This document shows, piece by piece, positions 36,020 to 48,556 of a stretch of 64,000 nucleotides of DNA (position 1 is its first letter; each line of letters begins with the position of its first letter). Source of the DNA: Erpobdella octoculata (Eukaryota; Annelida; Clitellata; Hirudinida; Erpobdellidae); NCBI GenBank assembly GCA_963978895.1, contig OZ022238.1:23034284-23098283 (forward strand). The letters are read 5' to 3'. The notes beneath the pieces are model-generated. The model had not been told where the DNA came from. It saw only the letters and a list, made by a program, of their open reading frames with translations, and searched no databases. The translations under genes were made by a program, and so were the position numbers.

Positions 36020-36054
36020 CACTGATCTCTATAATATTATTTTAGAGATCAGTG
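36020..36054. mobile_element. 35-bp micro P-type insertion nested in the P-family element
   Basis: CACTGATCTCTA (36020-36031) and TAGAGATCAGTG (36043-36054) are the first 12 bp of the P-family TIR, facing each other across 11 bp. It is flanked by identical 8-bp CGACCGAC at 36012-36019 and 36055-36062. Reads as a second insertion of the same family reduced to its two tips. Confidence 0.75.
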
Positions 36055-36165
36055 CGACCGACGTAAACACGACGGCTGGACTGGTAACATGGCGGCAAAC
36101 TGGCGACAACATTTCTATTGAAACAATGGGCTAAGCGCAATCCAGTTATATTATAGAGATCAGTG

Positions 36166-36440
36166 CATCAGAGCCGTTTAACTTTTTAAAATAAAATGCA
36201 GTGACTAAATGGTAAAAGATACAACTAATTGAAAGGAATTAAAATACAATTTAAATAAAATTTAAATTCATTATATACAAATGTAACAACATAAAAAATA
36301 TTTAAATTAAAATAATTATAATAATAACAGTAATAACTAAATAATTAAGATCAGTTAGTAAAGCCTTTAACAACGGAATTACAGTCAACTTCAAGGACGT
36401 GACTGGAAGAAGAATCACATACATTATCTATAACCTTTGA
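36166..36440 (-). mobile_element. Penelope-like unit, copy 3 (upstream part)
   Basis: Continues copy 3 beyond the P-family element. On the minus strand it reads a short frame ending DCNSVVKGFTN and a stop, then AT-rich DNA to the hammerhead core, the same layout as 7.7-8.1 kb (there the ORF ends NCNITIRRR). Left limit is an (AT)n array near 36449. Confidence 0.4.
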
Positions 36441-36447
36441 AACACCT

Positions 36448-36491
<44 letters not shown>

Positions 36492-36639
36492 AGGTGAAAT
36501 ATATATATAGTTTGGGTTTTAACACACTTTTTTGTTGTTTCTATACACATTTTCCTCAACAATTCGTCTAATTTCGGTATAATACCCAAACACAGAAAAA
36601 CAACACACGTTAATATTGAAAAAATCATTTAAAACTATA

Positions 36640-37183
36640 AATCCAAATCTAAATTTATTTAATTAAAAGTTTCTGTAGCGGTTTTGATGTTGCAGCAAAT
36701 CTATCAATGATTTTATCTACAGGAATGTTTTTCAAAATGTCTTTTTCTGAGGCAAGTATTAATAATGAAGAGAACCAATCATCCAACATTGAGGTCCTTA
36801 ACCGGTTCTTAATGAGTCGAACCCTGCTCATCGCTCTCTCGGCACTAGCGCTTGTAATTGCAAGCGACACAGATATCTTGTACAAGATGTCCAATGCGGG
36901 AAATCCAGACAATTCCTGAAGCGCTCTAAGTGGTTTGACAAAACTTTGTTCGGCCCATTTTTTACATTTATTAATTTTTCAAAATTATTTCTTTTACAAT
37001 GATAAGGTAAGCTAACCTAGTACATTTGAAAGCGTGACGCTTTCGACAATGCTCCATCCATTTATCAGATCGAACCAGGTTCCCGCAGGCTAACTCGCAA
37101 CAACGTAACTTAAACTTGGATTTTTCTCGCGGCATACTCTTTTCTTTAACAAAGTAAACAAATTGTGAACAAGAAGGAGTCAA
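36640..37183 (-). pseudogene. hAT transposase relic: N-terminal finger joined to C-terminal dimerisation domain
   Basis: 37183-36971 gives a CCELACGNLVRSDKWMEHC-RKRH zinc-finger-like N-terminus. 36960-36655 gives ITSASAERAMSRVRLIKNRL and LLILASEKDIL, the conserved hAT C-terminal dimerisation region. The two parts lie almost side by side, so the catalytic middle was deleted near 36965. Non-autonomous. Confidence 0.7.
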
Positions 37184-37830
37184 AAAGAGTCAAGTTTATT
37201 TTATATAGCCGTCATCAGTCGTAGAACTTATCAGCATTCATGGGCTTCAGCATAAATTATGTTCCATGTCCATTCGGTTGCGGCTACATCGTGAAGCGTA
37301 TTAGATGGGCTATGGCTATATGAAAGATAAGATGGACATTAAATGTTGATTAACGAATCTCGAGTCAACGTTGAGAAGCCACACGACGTCTCACGACTCT
37401 CACGTCGTTTAGATGTATTCTTTAGGTTCAATCGAAATTTCGAAATGAATGGATTTTTAAACTTTTTTCCTTACCCCCATTTTTTTCTTTCTTCCCCCCT
37501 GTTTTTTGCCGAGCGAAGCTGCGCCCGGCTGTATATGGATAGAAGCCACTGCCGACAATATATTTTTTACCGACAGCGTGCCGAACAGTGGGGGGTGCTC
37601 CATCCTCCCCCCCACACTCCCCCGTCCCGACGGGCCTGATCAAATGAATCTATTAAAAATCGCTAACCATGAGGCTTTGAATGCAATCTAAGAAAAAACA
37701 GCTGCAGACATGTTTTTCAACAACATATTTCTATCGAAGTGTTTTTAATGTTATTTTTTTCTAAGGAAGTCATCGATTAAAATATTAATATCAATTTCTT
37801 TTGCGATTTCTCGCTTTATTGTAATTTGGC
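37184..37830. other. Spacer with a hAT-like end
   Basis: At 37440-37551 lies a reversed copy of the CAGTGGCTTCTATCC end family (GGATAGAAGCCACTG, with GAGCGAAGCTGCGCCCGG). No gene seen. Confidence 0.45.
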
Positions 37831-37831
37831 T

Positions 37832-38010
37832 GGTAAATGTAAATGTTTGATAATTTATGTAGCGCCTTTTACAAAGCTCAAAGGCGCTGTTCTTTCACGA
37901 TTTTACCCGCTAAGTTTTTCGTTTACCTGGGCTAGTAGGCAGTGAGTCGAATCGTGAAGCTTTCACATTCAAGGCTAACACTCTACCAAATCAGCTAACT
38001 TATTAGCACA
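37832..38010 (-). repeat. tRNA-derived SINE, copy 2
   Basis: On the minus strand: A box TTAGCTGATTTGG, B box near GATTCGACTC, body AACTTAGCGGGTAAAATCG, then AGCGCCTTT ... AAAGGCGCT (9-bp stem) and ATAAATTATCAAACATTTAC with an (ATTTAC)n tail. It carries the LINE-like tail more clearly than copy 1. Confidence 0.85.
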
Positions 38011-38249
38011 TGAACATGAACAGGGAGATAATACAGGTGTATTTACCCATAAATGATTAAAAATGCAATATTCCTAATTTGTCTGGGAGGGGGGCAAGAT
38101 TTGGTCCGGGGGGAGCTTGTCCCGTCGCCCCTCTCTACGCCTATGGGTAGTTATAAAGAAAAACTTTCTCAAAAAACTTCGTAAAACATTTTTTCTGCCC
38201 TCAGTTCTCTAGACGATTCCACTTTTGCAGACAGTGCCCCGGGTCAGGT

Positions 38250-38815
38250 CAGGGACGTCAATTAGGGTGCAGGGAAGCCATTGCCCCCTGAAGCAGTTTT
38301 GTGCCCCAAGAAATAGAAATTTGGTCTTAAAAATGGTCTGAGAAGTGTCAAATTGAAGCTTCAAAAATTTGAATGGGCCCCTTTATAGGTAGGCAGGCAC
38401 TTTTTTAATGGTGAGCTGGGTCTGTGATGTTATAGTGCCCTCTCCAAAAAGTTGTGAGCAAAAATAAGTAGAGGGAGAGGGTTTTGAAAATTTGTTAGAA
38501 AAGTAGGCTCAACTACCTTCACAGTCATCAGCCTTTATGGAAGCAAAAATAGAAAAAGGCTTTCGAAAATTTTTTGGAAGAGTAGCTCCGACTACCTTCC
38601 TTCTGCTTTGACTATCAGCTTTTCTTGAGTGCAAAAATAAAAAGAGGGTTTCAAAAATTTCTTGGAAAAGTAGCTCCGACTACTCCTTCCCCGATCTTCA
38701 ATTTTTTTGGCAGCAAAAATGAAAAGAGGGTTTCGAAAAAAAAGATTTGTATGAAAAAATTGGTGGGCCCTGAAAAAAAGTTGCTCCCCAAGGTTTAGCT
38801 GAAATGACGTCCCTG
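38250..38815. mobile_element. hAT-like non-autonomous element (CAGGGACGTCA family)
   Basis: Ends CAGGGACGTCAATT and GAAATGACGTCCCTG match the 4167-6335 element. The interior is three or four degenerate copies of a GGAAAAGTAGCTCCGACTAC unit plus a TCATCAGC/TTTTATTTTTGC unit. A clear 8-bp duplication was not found. Confidence 0.6.
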
Positions 38816-39678
38816 CCCCGACGCTTTTGTAACTAATTTTTTTTAAATGTTTACTTATTTTCAAACTCTGAGTATAATATAACTATCAACTGGTTTTGGA
38901 AAAATTTTAAAATTTTTTAGAGAATTTGAAACTTTTTAAGTGAATTTTCCACTTCATAACGATATCATCGACGTTTGGCTTCCGCTACAAAAATGTTCTA
39001 AATTAATGAAATGCATTGAGTTGTTATTATTAATGAATACTTTGTTTTAATATTTGACCTAAGGAACATCTCTTCCTGACACTTTGAAATGCGCTTCCGT
39101 AAGTAGTAGCGTCAGTACCGGAAATCAATTTTTTTAAACAACTTATATTTATTTTTTAAACAACTAAATTTTAAAATTAATTACAAATTGCAATTTAAAA
39201 AAAAGTTATAGTCTTGAACATCCAGTTTCTATGGAATGAACGTCGACGAATTTCTTTGCTGTCCTCACTTAGTTCTTTTTTCTATCTGGCTGGTTCGGAG
39301 TGGAGCGTTGTTGTCTGCTGCTTTAAGTGTACCGTTCCTGAATTACTGAATAATTGTTTTATTGTTGCATAACGTTAGTTTTTTTATTGTAAAATTTCAA
39401 TTGGTTTATTTTTGTAGAAATTGAGCGTTAGCTTAACGGTACTTTTGCAAAGTGTGGGATTATGTCGATTATGATGGGCGTATATTATGGCTTTGCATAT
39501 TTCTAAAAAAAATCAGATTTATCTATGAAACCTGTTAGTTTCGCTTTTCGTTAACCTAACAATAGAGCTGCTTTAGAAATTTGAGGATATTTTCCGCTTG
39601 GCTTTCATTGTCTTATTGAGTACAGCAAGTGGTTGCTACAGAAAAGTGTTATCTTTTAAATACATTTCAGTGAATAGA
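38816..39678. promoter_or_regulatory. Upstream region and probable 5' UTR of the PIWI gene
   Basis: 39240-39420 is locally less AT-rich (GGCTGGTTCGGAGTGGAGCG) and may hold the first non-coding exon. An acceptor TACATTTCAG ends at 39670, 8 bp before the ATG, so a 5' UTR intron exists. The donor is not determined. Confidence 0.4.
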
Positions 39679-42600
39679 ATGGAAGGAAGAGCCAGGGGTC
39701 GTGGCATCAACCGCGTCAAAAAGGAAGAGAGCAGTGAAGGTTTTCAATAGCTTTAACATGAATTTATTTTGTTACTTGCCAGTTTTTCCGATGTCAAAGT
39801 TTGGAGTCAGCAGCTTTTTATTTTCTGTTCTAAGTTCTTATTAATTTAAATTCTTTAAGCTAATAGCAAGGAAATGCAGCTGTAAGCTTCATTTCAAATC
39901 AATCTATGCTCAATGCATTTGTGTGTTGTTTTCCAATTAAAAATAAATTTGTGCTTGTTAAATACTTTGCTACATAAGGTTTTCAGAGTAAGCAATACAT
40001 TTTTTTAGGGGTGGGGCCGGTTAGACAACCCTTTTCTCAGAGTGTCAGTTATCAACAGGAGTACAGCCAGGCTCTTGAGCAAACTACATCCAGCTACCAA
40101 AGACAGCAAGGAGAGCAAAAACAGGGAGGTGATGCTCCTGGGCAAACAGCATCCAGTTATCAAAGACAGCAAGGAGAGCCAAAGTATATAGGTGATACTC
40201 TTGGGCAACCTGGACCCAGTTACCAGACGCAGAGAGGTGGACCAAAACATGGTGGTGATGCTATTGGGCCAGCTGAACTCGGTTACCAGAGGAAGCAAGT
40301 GGATCCAAAACGTTCTCCTCATGGTAATGTTTGTGGTGATGTAGCTAAGAGAGCCAGGAAACCCAGAAGAGGAGCAATGACAGTTATAGAAACTGAGAAA
40401 GTGACTAGGGCCAAAGGTTTTGATAAAAAGGGAAGCATTGGACAGCCTGTTTCTGTAACGACAAACCTATTCCGATTTGAGATTGGCAAAATGAACAGCT
40501 TCCAACAATATCATGTCAACTTCTCTCCTCCCGTTGAGTCCATAGGCTTCAAAAGACACTTGATTAAATGCGTACAAGATACTTTAGGCATTAAGGGCAA
40601 GAATATCACCGATGGAATGCAGTTGTTTGTTCCATTTCTGATTGATGAGTCATTGCTCAAAAACCTGGAAGTGACTCTCCCTGGAAAAGAAACATACAAG
40701 ATTGCCATGCAACATGTTGGTAGCATTGCATCTACTTCTCCCTGCATTCTTCAAATGCTAAATGTTCTCTTCAAGACGTATGTTTTATGTTTAGTTTGTA
40801 TCTAACTAATGAATAGCAGCTTTTCTTAATTTTATTTTTTTAAATTGCCTAATGCTCAGTTTTAAAGTTTTTCATTCTTTTAAACTTTCAACATGCATGA
40901 TACTTGAATTTGTTTGTGAAAGATTTTTTTTAATTTGTTGCAAGATTAAGAATTATTTAGATTCAAAGCCATATCATGTTTTGTTCTCATTTTCAGAGTT
41001 GGTCTCCAGGGATGTGGTCTTTCATTGATTGGAGATGGTTACTTTAAGACTCAGGATACAGCAAAAGTCAGTGGGACACAGTGAGTTTGAGTTTTCATCT
41101 TTTTACCTATTCAAATTACTTATCTATAATGTATAGTTAAGGGAGAAGCAGATGTTAGTACTCTGTGAAATCAATATATTCAATACAATTAATTAACTGG
41201 TAGCTTTGTGTTGGCTGATTTAATATCATATTTTCTTTAATGAAATTTTGATTGCCTATTTATTTTTTATACGAATAGTGTTGCCAGTCATTGTTGTATG
41301 GAAGGAAGTTTAATTTTCCTTATCTTTGTGTGTGATCTTACAGTTTGGAAGTTGTGCCTGGTTATTTCTCATCAATTCTGGAGTATGAAGGAGGAGTGAG
41401 GTTGATGCTGGATGTCTCCCACAAGGTTCTCAGCAGCTACACTGTGTTAGATTATGCTAACAACATCATGGAAGACAAACATCTTAGTCAAGATGCCAAA
41501 CTAAGAAAAATCAAAACATTCCTAATAGGAAGAATTGTTATGACTAAGTATGTTTTTATGGTTGTTTCTGTGATATGTTGTTTCTTGTTTTTATTATGTT
41601 AAATGATTTTGCTTCATGCATATGACACGTTTTTCTATTATATCAGATGGAAAAAATAATTTATAAACCTTATTGTTTCCCTGTACTCAGGTATAACAAC
41701 AAAACATATAGAATTGATGATATCGATATGACCAAGACGCCTGCGAGTAAGTTCAGCATGAAAAGAGAAGAAAGTCCAGTCACTTTCGAAGCTTATTACA
41801 GGCAGAGGTATCAAATAAACATCAGGAATCTAAATCAGCCTCTGCTCCTTTCCAAGGCCAAAAGGAGGGACATCAGAGCTGGGGCACCGGAACACATTTA
41901 CCTCATACCTGAACTTTGTCTGATCACAGGTTTGGGCCATGGAAGTCTCTTTAGATTATTTAAGGACAAAAAATCATACTTGTAATTATTTTATAGCTCC
42001 ATCATTGTTGTGTAATTTGTCACATCATCTTCAACTGTGTTCAATTTAATTTTGGTATTGTCGTATGCATACAAATTATGCTGAAACTCTGCAGGCATCT
42101 CAGAAGATGTGAGGTCCAATTTTCAGATGATGAAAAGCCTGGCTCAAGTGACAAAACTTGCCCCTGATGCTCGTGCCAGGAGACTCGATAGTTTGGTTAA
42201 GCAAATGATGCAGTGAGTTGAATTAGATTAAATATATAATGGAATGTTTGAGAGCATGTAAATAAAGAAACTGAAAGTATTAAACTTGGCAGAGTTGTAG
42301 ATGGTTGTGCAGAGGGGCTGACTAAATGGGGCTTGATAAATAGATAAAAATAAAATGTTTTTTTAAGTTTCTAAACTAAACTTGGCCATTCTGTTTTTAT
42401 TTTGCTTGGCAACTTAAATACTGTTTTTTTTTTAATTACGAAAATCTTTTGCAGAAACAGAGAAGTGCAGGAGAAATTCAGAGGATTCAACATTGAAATG
42501 CACCCCAATATGGTTCAACTGGCTGGGAGGAAACTGCCTGACATCAAGCCGCAAACGGGAAAGGTTGAAATTGATGCATTTGTGAAGTATCGTCGGTGCT

Positions 42601-45600
42601 GAATCAATAAATATTTGCATGTTCAAAAAGTGTTTGAATGCGATTGTTTTTATTTGAATGCCAGTCATAACGTTTTATTTATATTTCTCTGTTTGTTATT
42701 GAGACTTAGTGTTGTATATTGGTTAAAATATTTATTTAATAGACATCTTAAATTTAAAGTTGGAGGCAATTAGGATCTTAAAGATGATGATGATAAGTTA
42801 TGAATAAATAATTTACCATCTACTCCATGGTAGGTTCAAAGTTTCATTTTATCCTGTCTTTATGTGCAGGCCTTTCTATCCCTTATAAGATACATAAGTT
42901 TCTGTTCCATGCTGGTCTACCACACACTCACCTTATTCCTTTCTAAATTTTTGTTATTAAACTGATTTGATTGTTTTTTTATGTAAATAATTATCTTGAT
43001 AATGATAATCATGGAACTTCAGGGCAGACTATCAACATGGAACGAGGTGACAAGAGGATCACTCTTAATACCAGTTTCACTCAATAAGTGGACTCTCGTA
43101 TGTCCCAGAATCCATGAAAGTAATACTCCCAATTTTCTGAAATTGTTCCTGCAAGTCTGCCAATCCATGGGTGTGGCTATTAAAGAGCCTAGCAGGTTAA
43201 ATTGTTGTATTTGTTTAAATATTTATTTTTTTGTGGAGACTTTTTTAATCTTTTAATATTAAGCTGCAGATTTAAATTAATTATTATGCAAATGATGCAT
43301 ATGTTTATTTCTTCTACATTCTGATTAATTTAAAAAAAGTTTTTCATGTGCATCTATCTAAATTGATCTGCATGTTGTTAAGATACAAGTGTTTTGATTG
43401 CATACTGTTGTCTAAGTTCATTAATTAATCTAACATGTATTTAGAATCTGCTATGACAATGATCGGGACATGCCAGAAATAGTAAAGAGGTGTGTTGGAG
43501 AAGATCTGGTTGTAGTTGTCCTCAGAACTGCCAACAATTCAAGCTACAGTGCTGTAAAGAGGTACCTCTGCCAGACGACCCCCATCTTAAGTCAGGTCTT
43601 AACTGGAAGAATTTATTTAAAGATGAATTTTTCGATTGCCAGCAAAGTTGCTCTGCAGGTCACTTGCAAGTTAGGTGGTGCTGGATGGACCATGGATAGA
43701 ATTGTGAGTTTGTTTGGATAATGTGTTTTTTAATCAAATGTTGGTAAATCTTCTTCATTTATGTGTAACTAGCGAACGATAAAAAGAGAATTAATGTTTT
43801 TTTTATTTGTTTAAATTGTTTATAATTAAAACAGATAATCTAGTGTGTTTGTATTAATCATTACTGTATAATGATTAAATTAATATCAAAATAGCTAGTC
43901 TAGTTTTATAGTACAAATTATTACTGTATAATGATTGATCATTTTGATGGTATTTTTTCTATTTCCCAGAGCCTTGATGACACGATGATCATCGGCATTG
44001 ACACATACCACGATTCTGAGCAGAGAGGCAAATCCGTGGTTGGAGTTGTTGCCACGCTCGACAGAAATTGCACCAAGTTGGCATCATTATTTGTTTGCTA
44101 TTTTTCAATATTCATGTTTATTATTTTATCATGGTTTATGTGTTCAGTTCAGTTTATTCAAATATTCTATCATGCGTTTTGTGGAACGTCGAATTAACGT
44201 GCTTTGTGGGATGTCAAATTAACGTGTTTTGTGTCGTCACGCAGATTCTTTACAACCTGGGGTTGGCAGCAAAGATCACAAGAAATTGGAACTTGCCTTC
44301 ATCAGGCAATCAGTGGTTAGTTGTTGTTGATCTATATAATTTGTTTCTGATATTAGCTGAATTTAGATTACATAAGAGTAAATTTAGATAGATAGTCAGA
44401 TGAATGGGGGTAGTACTGGATATTTTTTTATTTTTATGACAATTTATATAGCGCCGTGTGCAGCAGAAATCGCTTAAAGGGATATGTAGATATTATGAAA
44501 TTATGAATGCATGTTATTTATATTTGAAAGTAATATTTACGTGATTAGAGTGTCATTGATCTGCTTTGTGCCCAATATTGTGGTCTAAAAACAATTAATT
44601 AAAGGCATATAATTTGAAGTAAAAATGTTTATTTTTCTCTGGTTTAGATTGCTTGAAGGCTTTCAAGAAAGCCAACAAAAAAGATTGCAAACAAGTGATC
44701 CTCTTCAGAGATGGTGTCGGTGATGGACAACTGGCCATTGTACTTGATACAGAAGTCCAACAGATCAAGAATGCCTTTGCCGAGCATGGATTGGGAAAGT
44801 AAGGTGTTCTTTCATCTTTGTGGTAAAGTGAAACATCATATTAATTATTACTGTGTGATGTGATGTACAAGAATGGAGCTGGTGGATGGAGGCACTATTA
44901 GGATATATAATACTTAAATTTTATTTTTTAAATGGAATTATTGAAATCTGGGAAAGTTGCAATATGGATAGCAGAAATAAGTATCAGTTAGGTTCCAACT
45001 TGTTGTGATAGTGTTTTCTCTTCTAGCAGATAATTCTGCATAATTAGTTTTATTATTTCTGTGATATTAAAACAACAAGCTGTGGTTTCAAAAATCTTTT
45101 AATTTGTGTTGTATACCCTACTGATTGATAATACTTATTTTTACACAGCATGGCTTTTGCTATGATTGTTGTCAAGAAGCGCAACAACACCCGATTTTTT
45201 GTGAAAAGTGGGCCACATTACACTAATCCTTCTCCTGGATTGGTCGTAGACACTGAGGCGACTAGACCTATGTGGTATGATTTTTTCCTTGTCAGTCAAG
45301 AAGTCAGAGAAGGTTCAGTAACACCCACTCACTTCAACGTCATATACGACACAACTGCACTCAGTCCGGATTTCATGCAAAATTTAGCTTATAAACAGTG
45401 CCATGGATACTTTAACTGGACCGTGAGTCACTTCTGTGTTTGCTAATGCTGCTTAGGTTCAGTTTCACTTTACAGTTTGAAAATGTTATAAATTTTTATT
45501 AGCGCTTTTGATTGTTATACTGTTACCGATTGGTGCTAAATTTTTAGTGGAAATCTGCCTCTAACGTCTTGTTAATTTATGGAGTTATCATAGTGTATCT

Positions 45601-45888
45601 TGTTCTATTGGCTTGACATCATGCCTGCTTCTTGGAAATTTGAGACTGTGGTAGGATTTGAAACTGGGCATAAACTTTTTTTTAGTGATCGGTAGCCACC
45701 ATTTCCATACATGTCTTGTGTACAAAATAATAATTATTTGGTTAAGCGTGAGATTGCATTTTTATTGCCAGGGACCAATTAGAGTGCCATCTGTGTGCCA
45801 GTATGCCCACAAGGTAGCATTTCTCATAGGGCAGTCCCTACACACCAGTCCTGATGATTCACTGAAGAGCAAGCTCTTTTATCTATAA
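39679..45888 (+). CDS. piwi: PIWI-clade Argonaute, 911 aa, 14 coding exons
   Basis: A germline-type small-RNA-guided slicer of the piRNA pathway by family. Exons: 39679-39739, 40009-40777, 40997-41080, 41344-41547, 41691-41929, 42095-42212, 42455-42563, 43023-43195, 43445-43703, 43970-44076, 44245-44315, 44648-44798, 45149-45422, 45772-45888; all GT-AG and in phase. N-terminus MEGRARGRG has arginine-glycine sites suited to dimethylation and Tudor binding. Residues about 21-110 are tandem repeats. PAZ about 330-452 ([24 protein letters not shown]). PIWI about 590-911 with D683 (IGID), E721 (SQEI), D753 (FRDG) and H843 (PTHFNV): a complete catalytic tetrad. The C-terminus LFYL is the usual Argonaute end. 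Length is slightly above the usual 850-900. Orthology within the PIWI clade is not resolved. Confidence 0.95.
40078..40315 (+). repeat. In-frame tandem repeat in PIWI exon 2
   Basis: Four imperfect units of about 20 residues built on [15 protein letters not shown] ([57 protein letters not shown]). DNA of the first two is almost identical. It lies in the disordered N-terminal region before the N domain. Confidence 0.9.
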
Positions 45889-46560
45889 GAAGCAGATGCT
45901 GGTAACTCTTCCGTGAAATGTACTTGCAAAGATATGTTGGTGCGACAAATTGTTTATGGTGTGTTTTTGTTGAAATTTATCTTCCCATGACCAACTCACA
46001 TGACTATTTTGTTACCGTTTAAGTTTTTCTATTTTGTTAGTGCTTGTGTCTTCTTTTATATTGCGTTATTGATGACTTGCTCATGTCTCGAAGTAGCATG
46101 CTTTGTGCAGAGATGGATAACTTGTTGGTTGTTTTGTTGCTGTCGATTTATTTTTTAATTCTGTATGCATACTGTTTTAAGAGAATTTATTTGAATTATT
46201 GTAAATAACAATTATCCGAATTCATTTTGTTGCGTTTGTACCATATGGTATTTTCTTGTTTTGAGAGTAAACACTGAACTGTTTTAATAGTTGGTTTCAT
46301 TTTTGTATTTGTGAGGATTTTTGATGACCAGTATTCAAGAGATCATCGGTTAAGGTTATTTAATTGCCTGACATGTCGAGAAGAGGTGGTTAATTTTAAT
46401 AGGTATAATGGTGTGTAGAACTCAATGCATATAGTCATTGGATTGGTGATCTGGAGGTATGTGATAGTAGACTTACTCTGTCCATTTTAGGGGTGAGAAA
46501 CAGTGTGAAAGTTGAGGTTAGATCACTTCCATAAATTAGATTACACTGGATCTAAACTGC
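45889..46560. other. PIWI 3' UTR and flank
   Basis: No gene seen. No clear AATAAA was found close to the stop, so the 3' UTR end is not set. Confidence 0.4.
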
Positions 46561-46562
46561 TT

Positions 46563-46800
46563 AGGCGGGCTGGCCAAACTCTCTTGATTTTGCACCCATA
46601 AGCCGTGTTGGAAACCAATAGCCAAAAAATTTCTTTTTCCAAAAATTAGTTAATTTTTTCTCAACATTTGGTTGATGACTGCGTGAAGGGTTGTCAAATA
46701 TCATATTTGGGAAAATTTCTCTTTGAATTAAACTTGTATTAATGGTTCTTAACGGTATTCCGATCAAAATATTTTTTGGCATACAAAAACTGTGAGAGGG
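46563..46800 (+). pseudogene. Tc1/mariner-like transposase fragment
   Basis: A plus-strand frame reads GWPNSLDLAPIS, the WPxxSxDLxPI catalytic block of Tc1/mariner transposases. It is followed by scattered residues compatible with the C-terminus (LVLMVLNGIPIKIF) across stops. Very short and degenerate. Confidence 0.45.
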
Positions 46801-46807
46801 TCATATG

Positions 46808-47760
46808 CACCGGTTTCGCCGGGACAGTCCCGGAATTGGCATAAGGTGTCCCGGGTTTAGTTAGTTGTGTCCCGGAAAATAAAAATAAAAGTATATAATA
46901 ATAAAAGTTACACAAATAAATAAAAAAAAATTACTTATTTATTGATAAAATTTTTAAGCCAATAACAAAGAACGGTGACATGAAATTATTTAGTTTTCTA
47001 AATTGTTTTATCTTTGCTTTCCTTATTGGTCAATTTGCTAAACATGGCGTCTGCTAGCTTTTCTAAATCCGAAATAACAAATTCACCTAAAAATAATAGC
47101 TCGTTGACTCCACCAAAAAAATTAAAGCGTTAATGTGAATTTCGGTGAGAGTGGTTGTCGAAAGACGGTTTAACCTGGCTCAGTAAGGTTGACCAGTTCA
47201 CCGCTTATTGTTCTATTTACCGCCTGTCATTTTCTGTTAAATATGAAAGTAAAACAGCAGTGACGAGTCATTCCGAATCGACAAAACATAAAAAGGTGTT
47301 CCATCACAGTATGAAAATAAAGCAATTTCGTCATTTTTTGTGAAAAAAGCACAACTGATGAAAACAAAATAATTTTGTCGGAACTCGTTGCAACCTATCA
47401 CGGGATTGTACATCACCATAGTTATGCCAGTCAAGACTGTTGTTACAAATTGTTAGCAAAACTGTGTCCAGATTCGTTAATTGCCACAAAATTATCATGT
47501 GGTCGCACTAAAGCCACAAGCTACGTAGAAAATATTCTAAGACCTAAAGCCCAGCAAATAGTTGTTACTGAATTGAAAGAAGTTAATTATTTTAGTATTA
47601 GTTCAGATGCGTTTAATAAAGGAAATAAAAAACTTTTTCCTATTACTGTTAGGTACTTTTTAAGGAAAGAAGGTCTAAAAAATCGCCTTTTTGATTTTTA
47701 TAATGATAGTGATGAAAACAGTCAAACCATCACTGTCAAATTAAAAAAAAACAATTGAAA
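46808..47760 (+). pseudogene. hAT transposase relic with terminal repeat
   Basis: Begins with CACCGGTTTCGCCGGGACAG and repeated GTCCCGG, the subterminal style of one hAT group. Coding pieces: a BED/TTF-type finger (YCSIYR ... SHSESTKHKK, one Cys replaced) at 47155-47343 and a DUF4371-like stretch (LSCGRTKATSYVENIL, FSISSDAFNKGNK) at 47375-47758. A frameshift lies near 47340; the 3' part is lost in an (AT)n region. Confidence 0.65.
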
Positions 47761-47961
47761 GTTTTGATCTTGAATTGCAATCAGTCTTTTAATACAGTGC
47801 AGATAATAAAGTGTATCTGTTAACTTTTGAAAACATTCATCTGATTTTCAAAGATTAATTCAGCACAACAAAAACATTGTCCAAGCTTATTGCAATTGTC
47901 ATGTAATGGACAATTGTGTTAAATATGGTTTGAAAGCATTTGAAACAAATTAAAATTATTG

Positions 47962-47966
<5 letters not shown>

Positions 47967-48020
<54 letters not shown>
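47967..48020. repeat. (AT)n microsatellite
   Basis: An AT run directly before Helitron copy D. Confidence 0.98.

Positions 48021-48556
<536 letters not shown>

Larger units (their letters stand above)
33176..36165 (+). mobile_element. P-family DNA transposon, 2,990 bp, with THAP gene
   Basis: Perfect 35-bp terminal inverted repeats (33176-33210 and 36131-36165), beginning CACTGATCTCTATAATATAA. Perfect 8-bp target duplication CATCAGAG at 33168-33175 and 36166-36173, the size made by P elements. It encodes a THAP-domain protein and a P-like C-terminal segment, but lacks the RNase H-like catalytic core, so it is an internal deletion derivative. Undamaged ends imply a recent insertion. Confidence 0.9.

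Noticed and set aside
37194..37240. A third hammerhead motif (CTGATGACGGC on the minus strand)
   Set aside because: No GAAA follows a closed stem II and no stem I pairing was found.
38242..38823. 8-bp target duplication for the 38.3 kb element
   Set aside because: Flanks GGTCAGGT and CCCCGACG do not match; shifting the left end gives only a partial match.
42455..42602. PIWI ending at the TGA near 42600
   Set aside because: A donor at 42564 joins in phase to the exon at 43023 and the protein continues through MID and PIWI domains; the stop lies in the intron.
44440..44500. SINE 3' end fragment in a PIWI intron
   Set aside because: CAATTTATATAGCGCC resembles a reversed SINE tail, but the match is too short and the hairpin partner is not clear.
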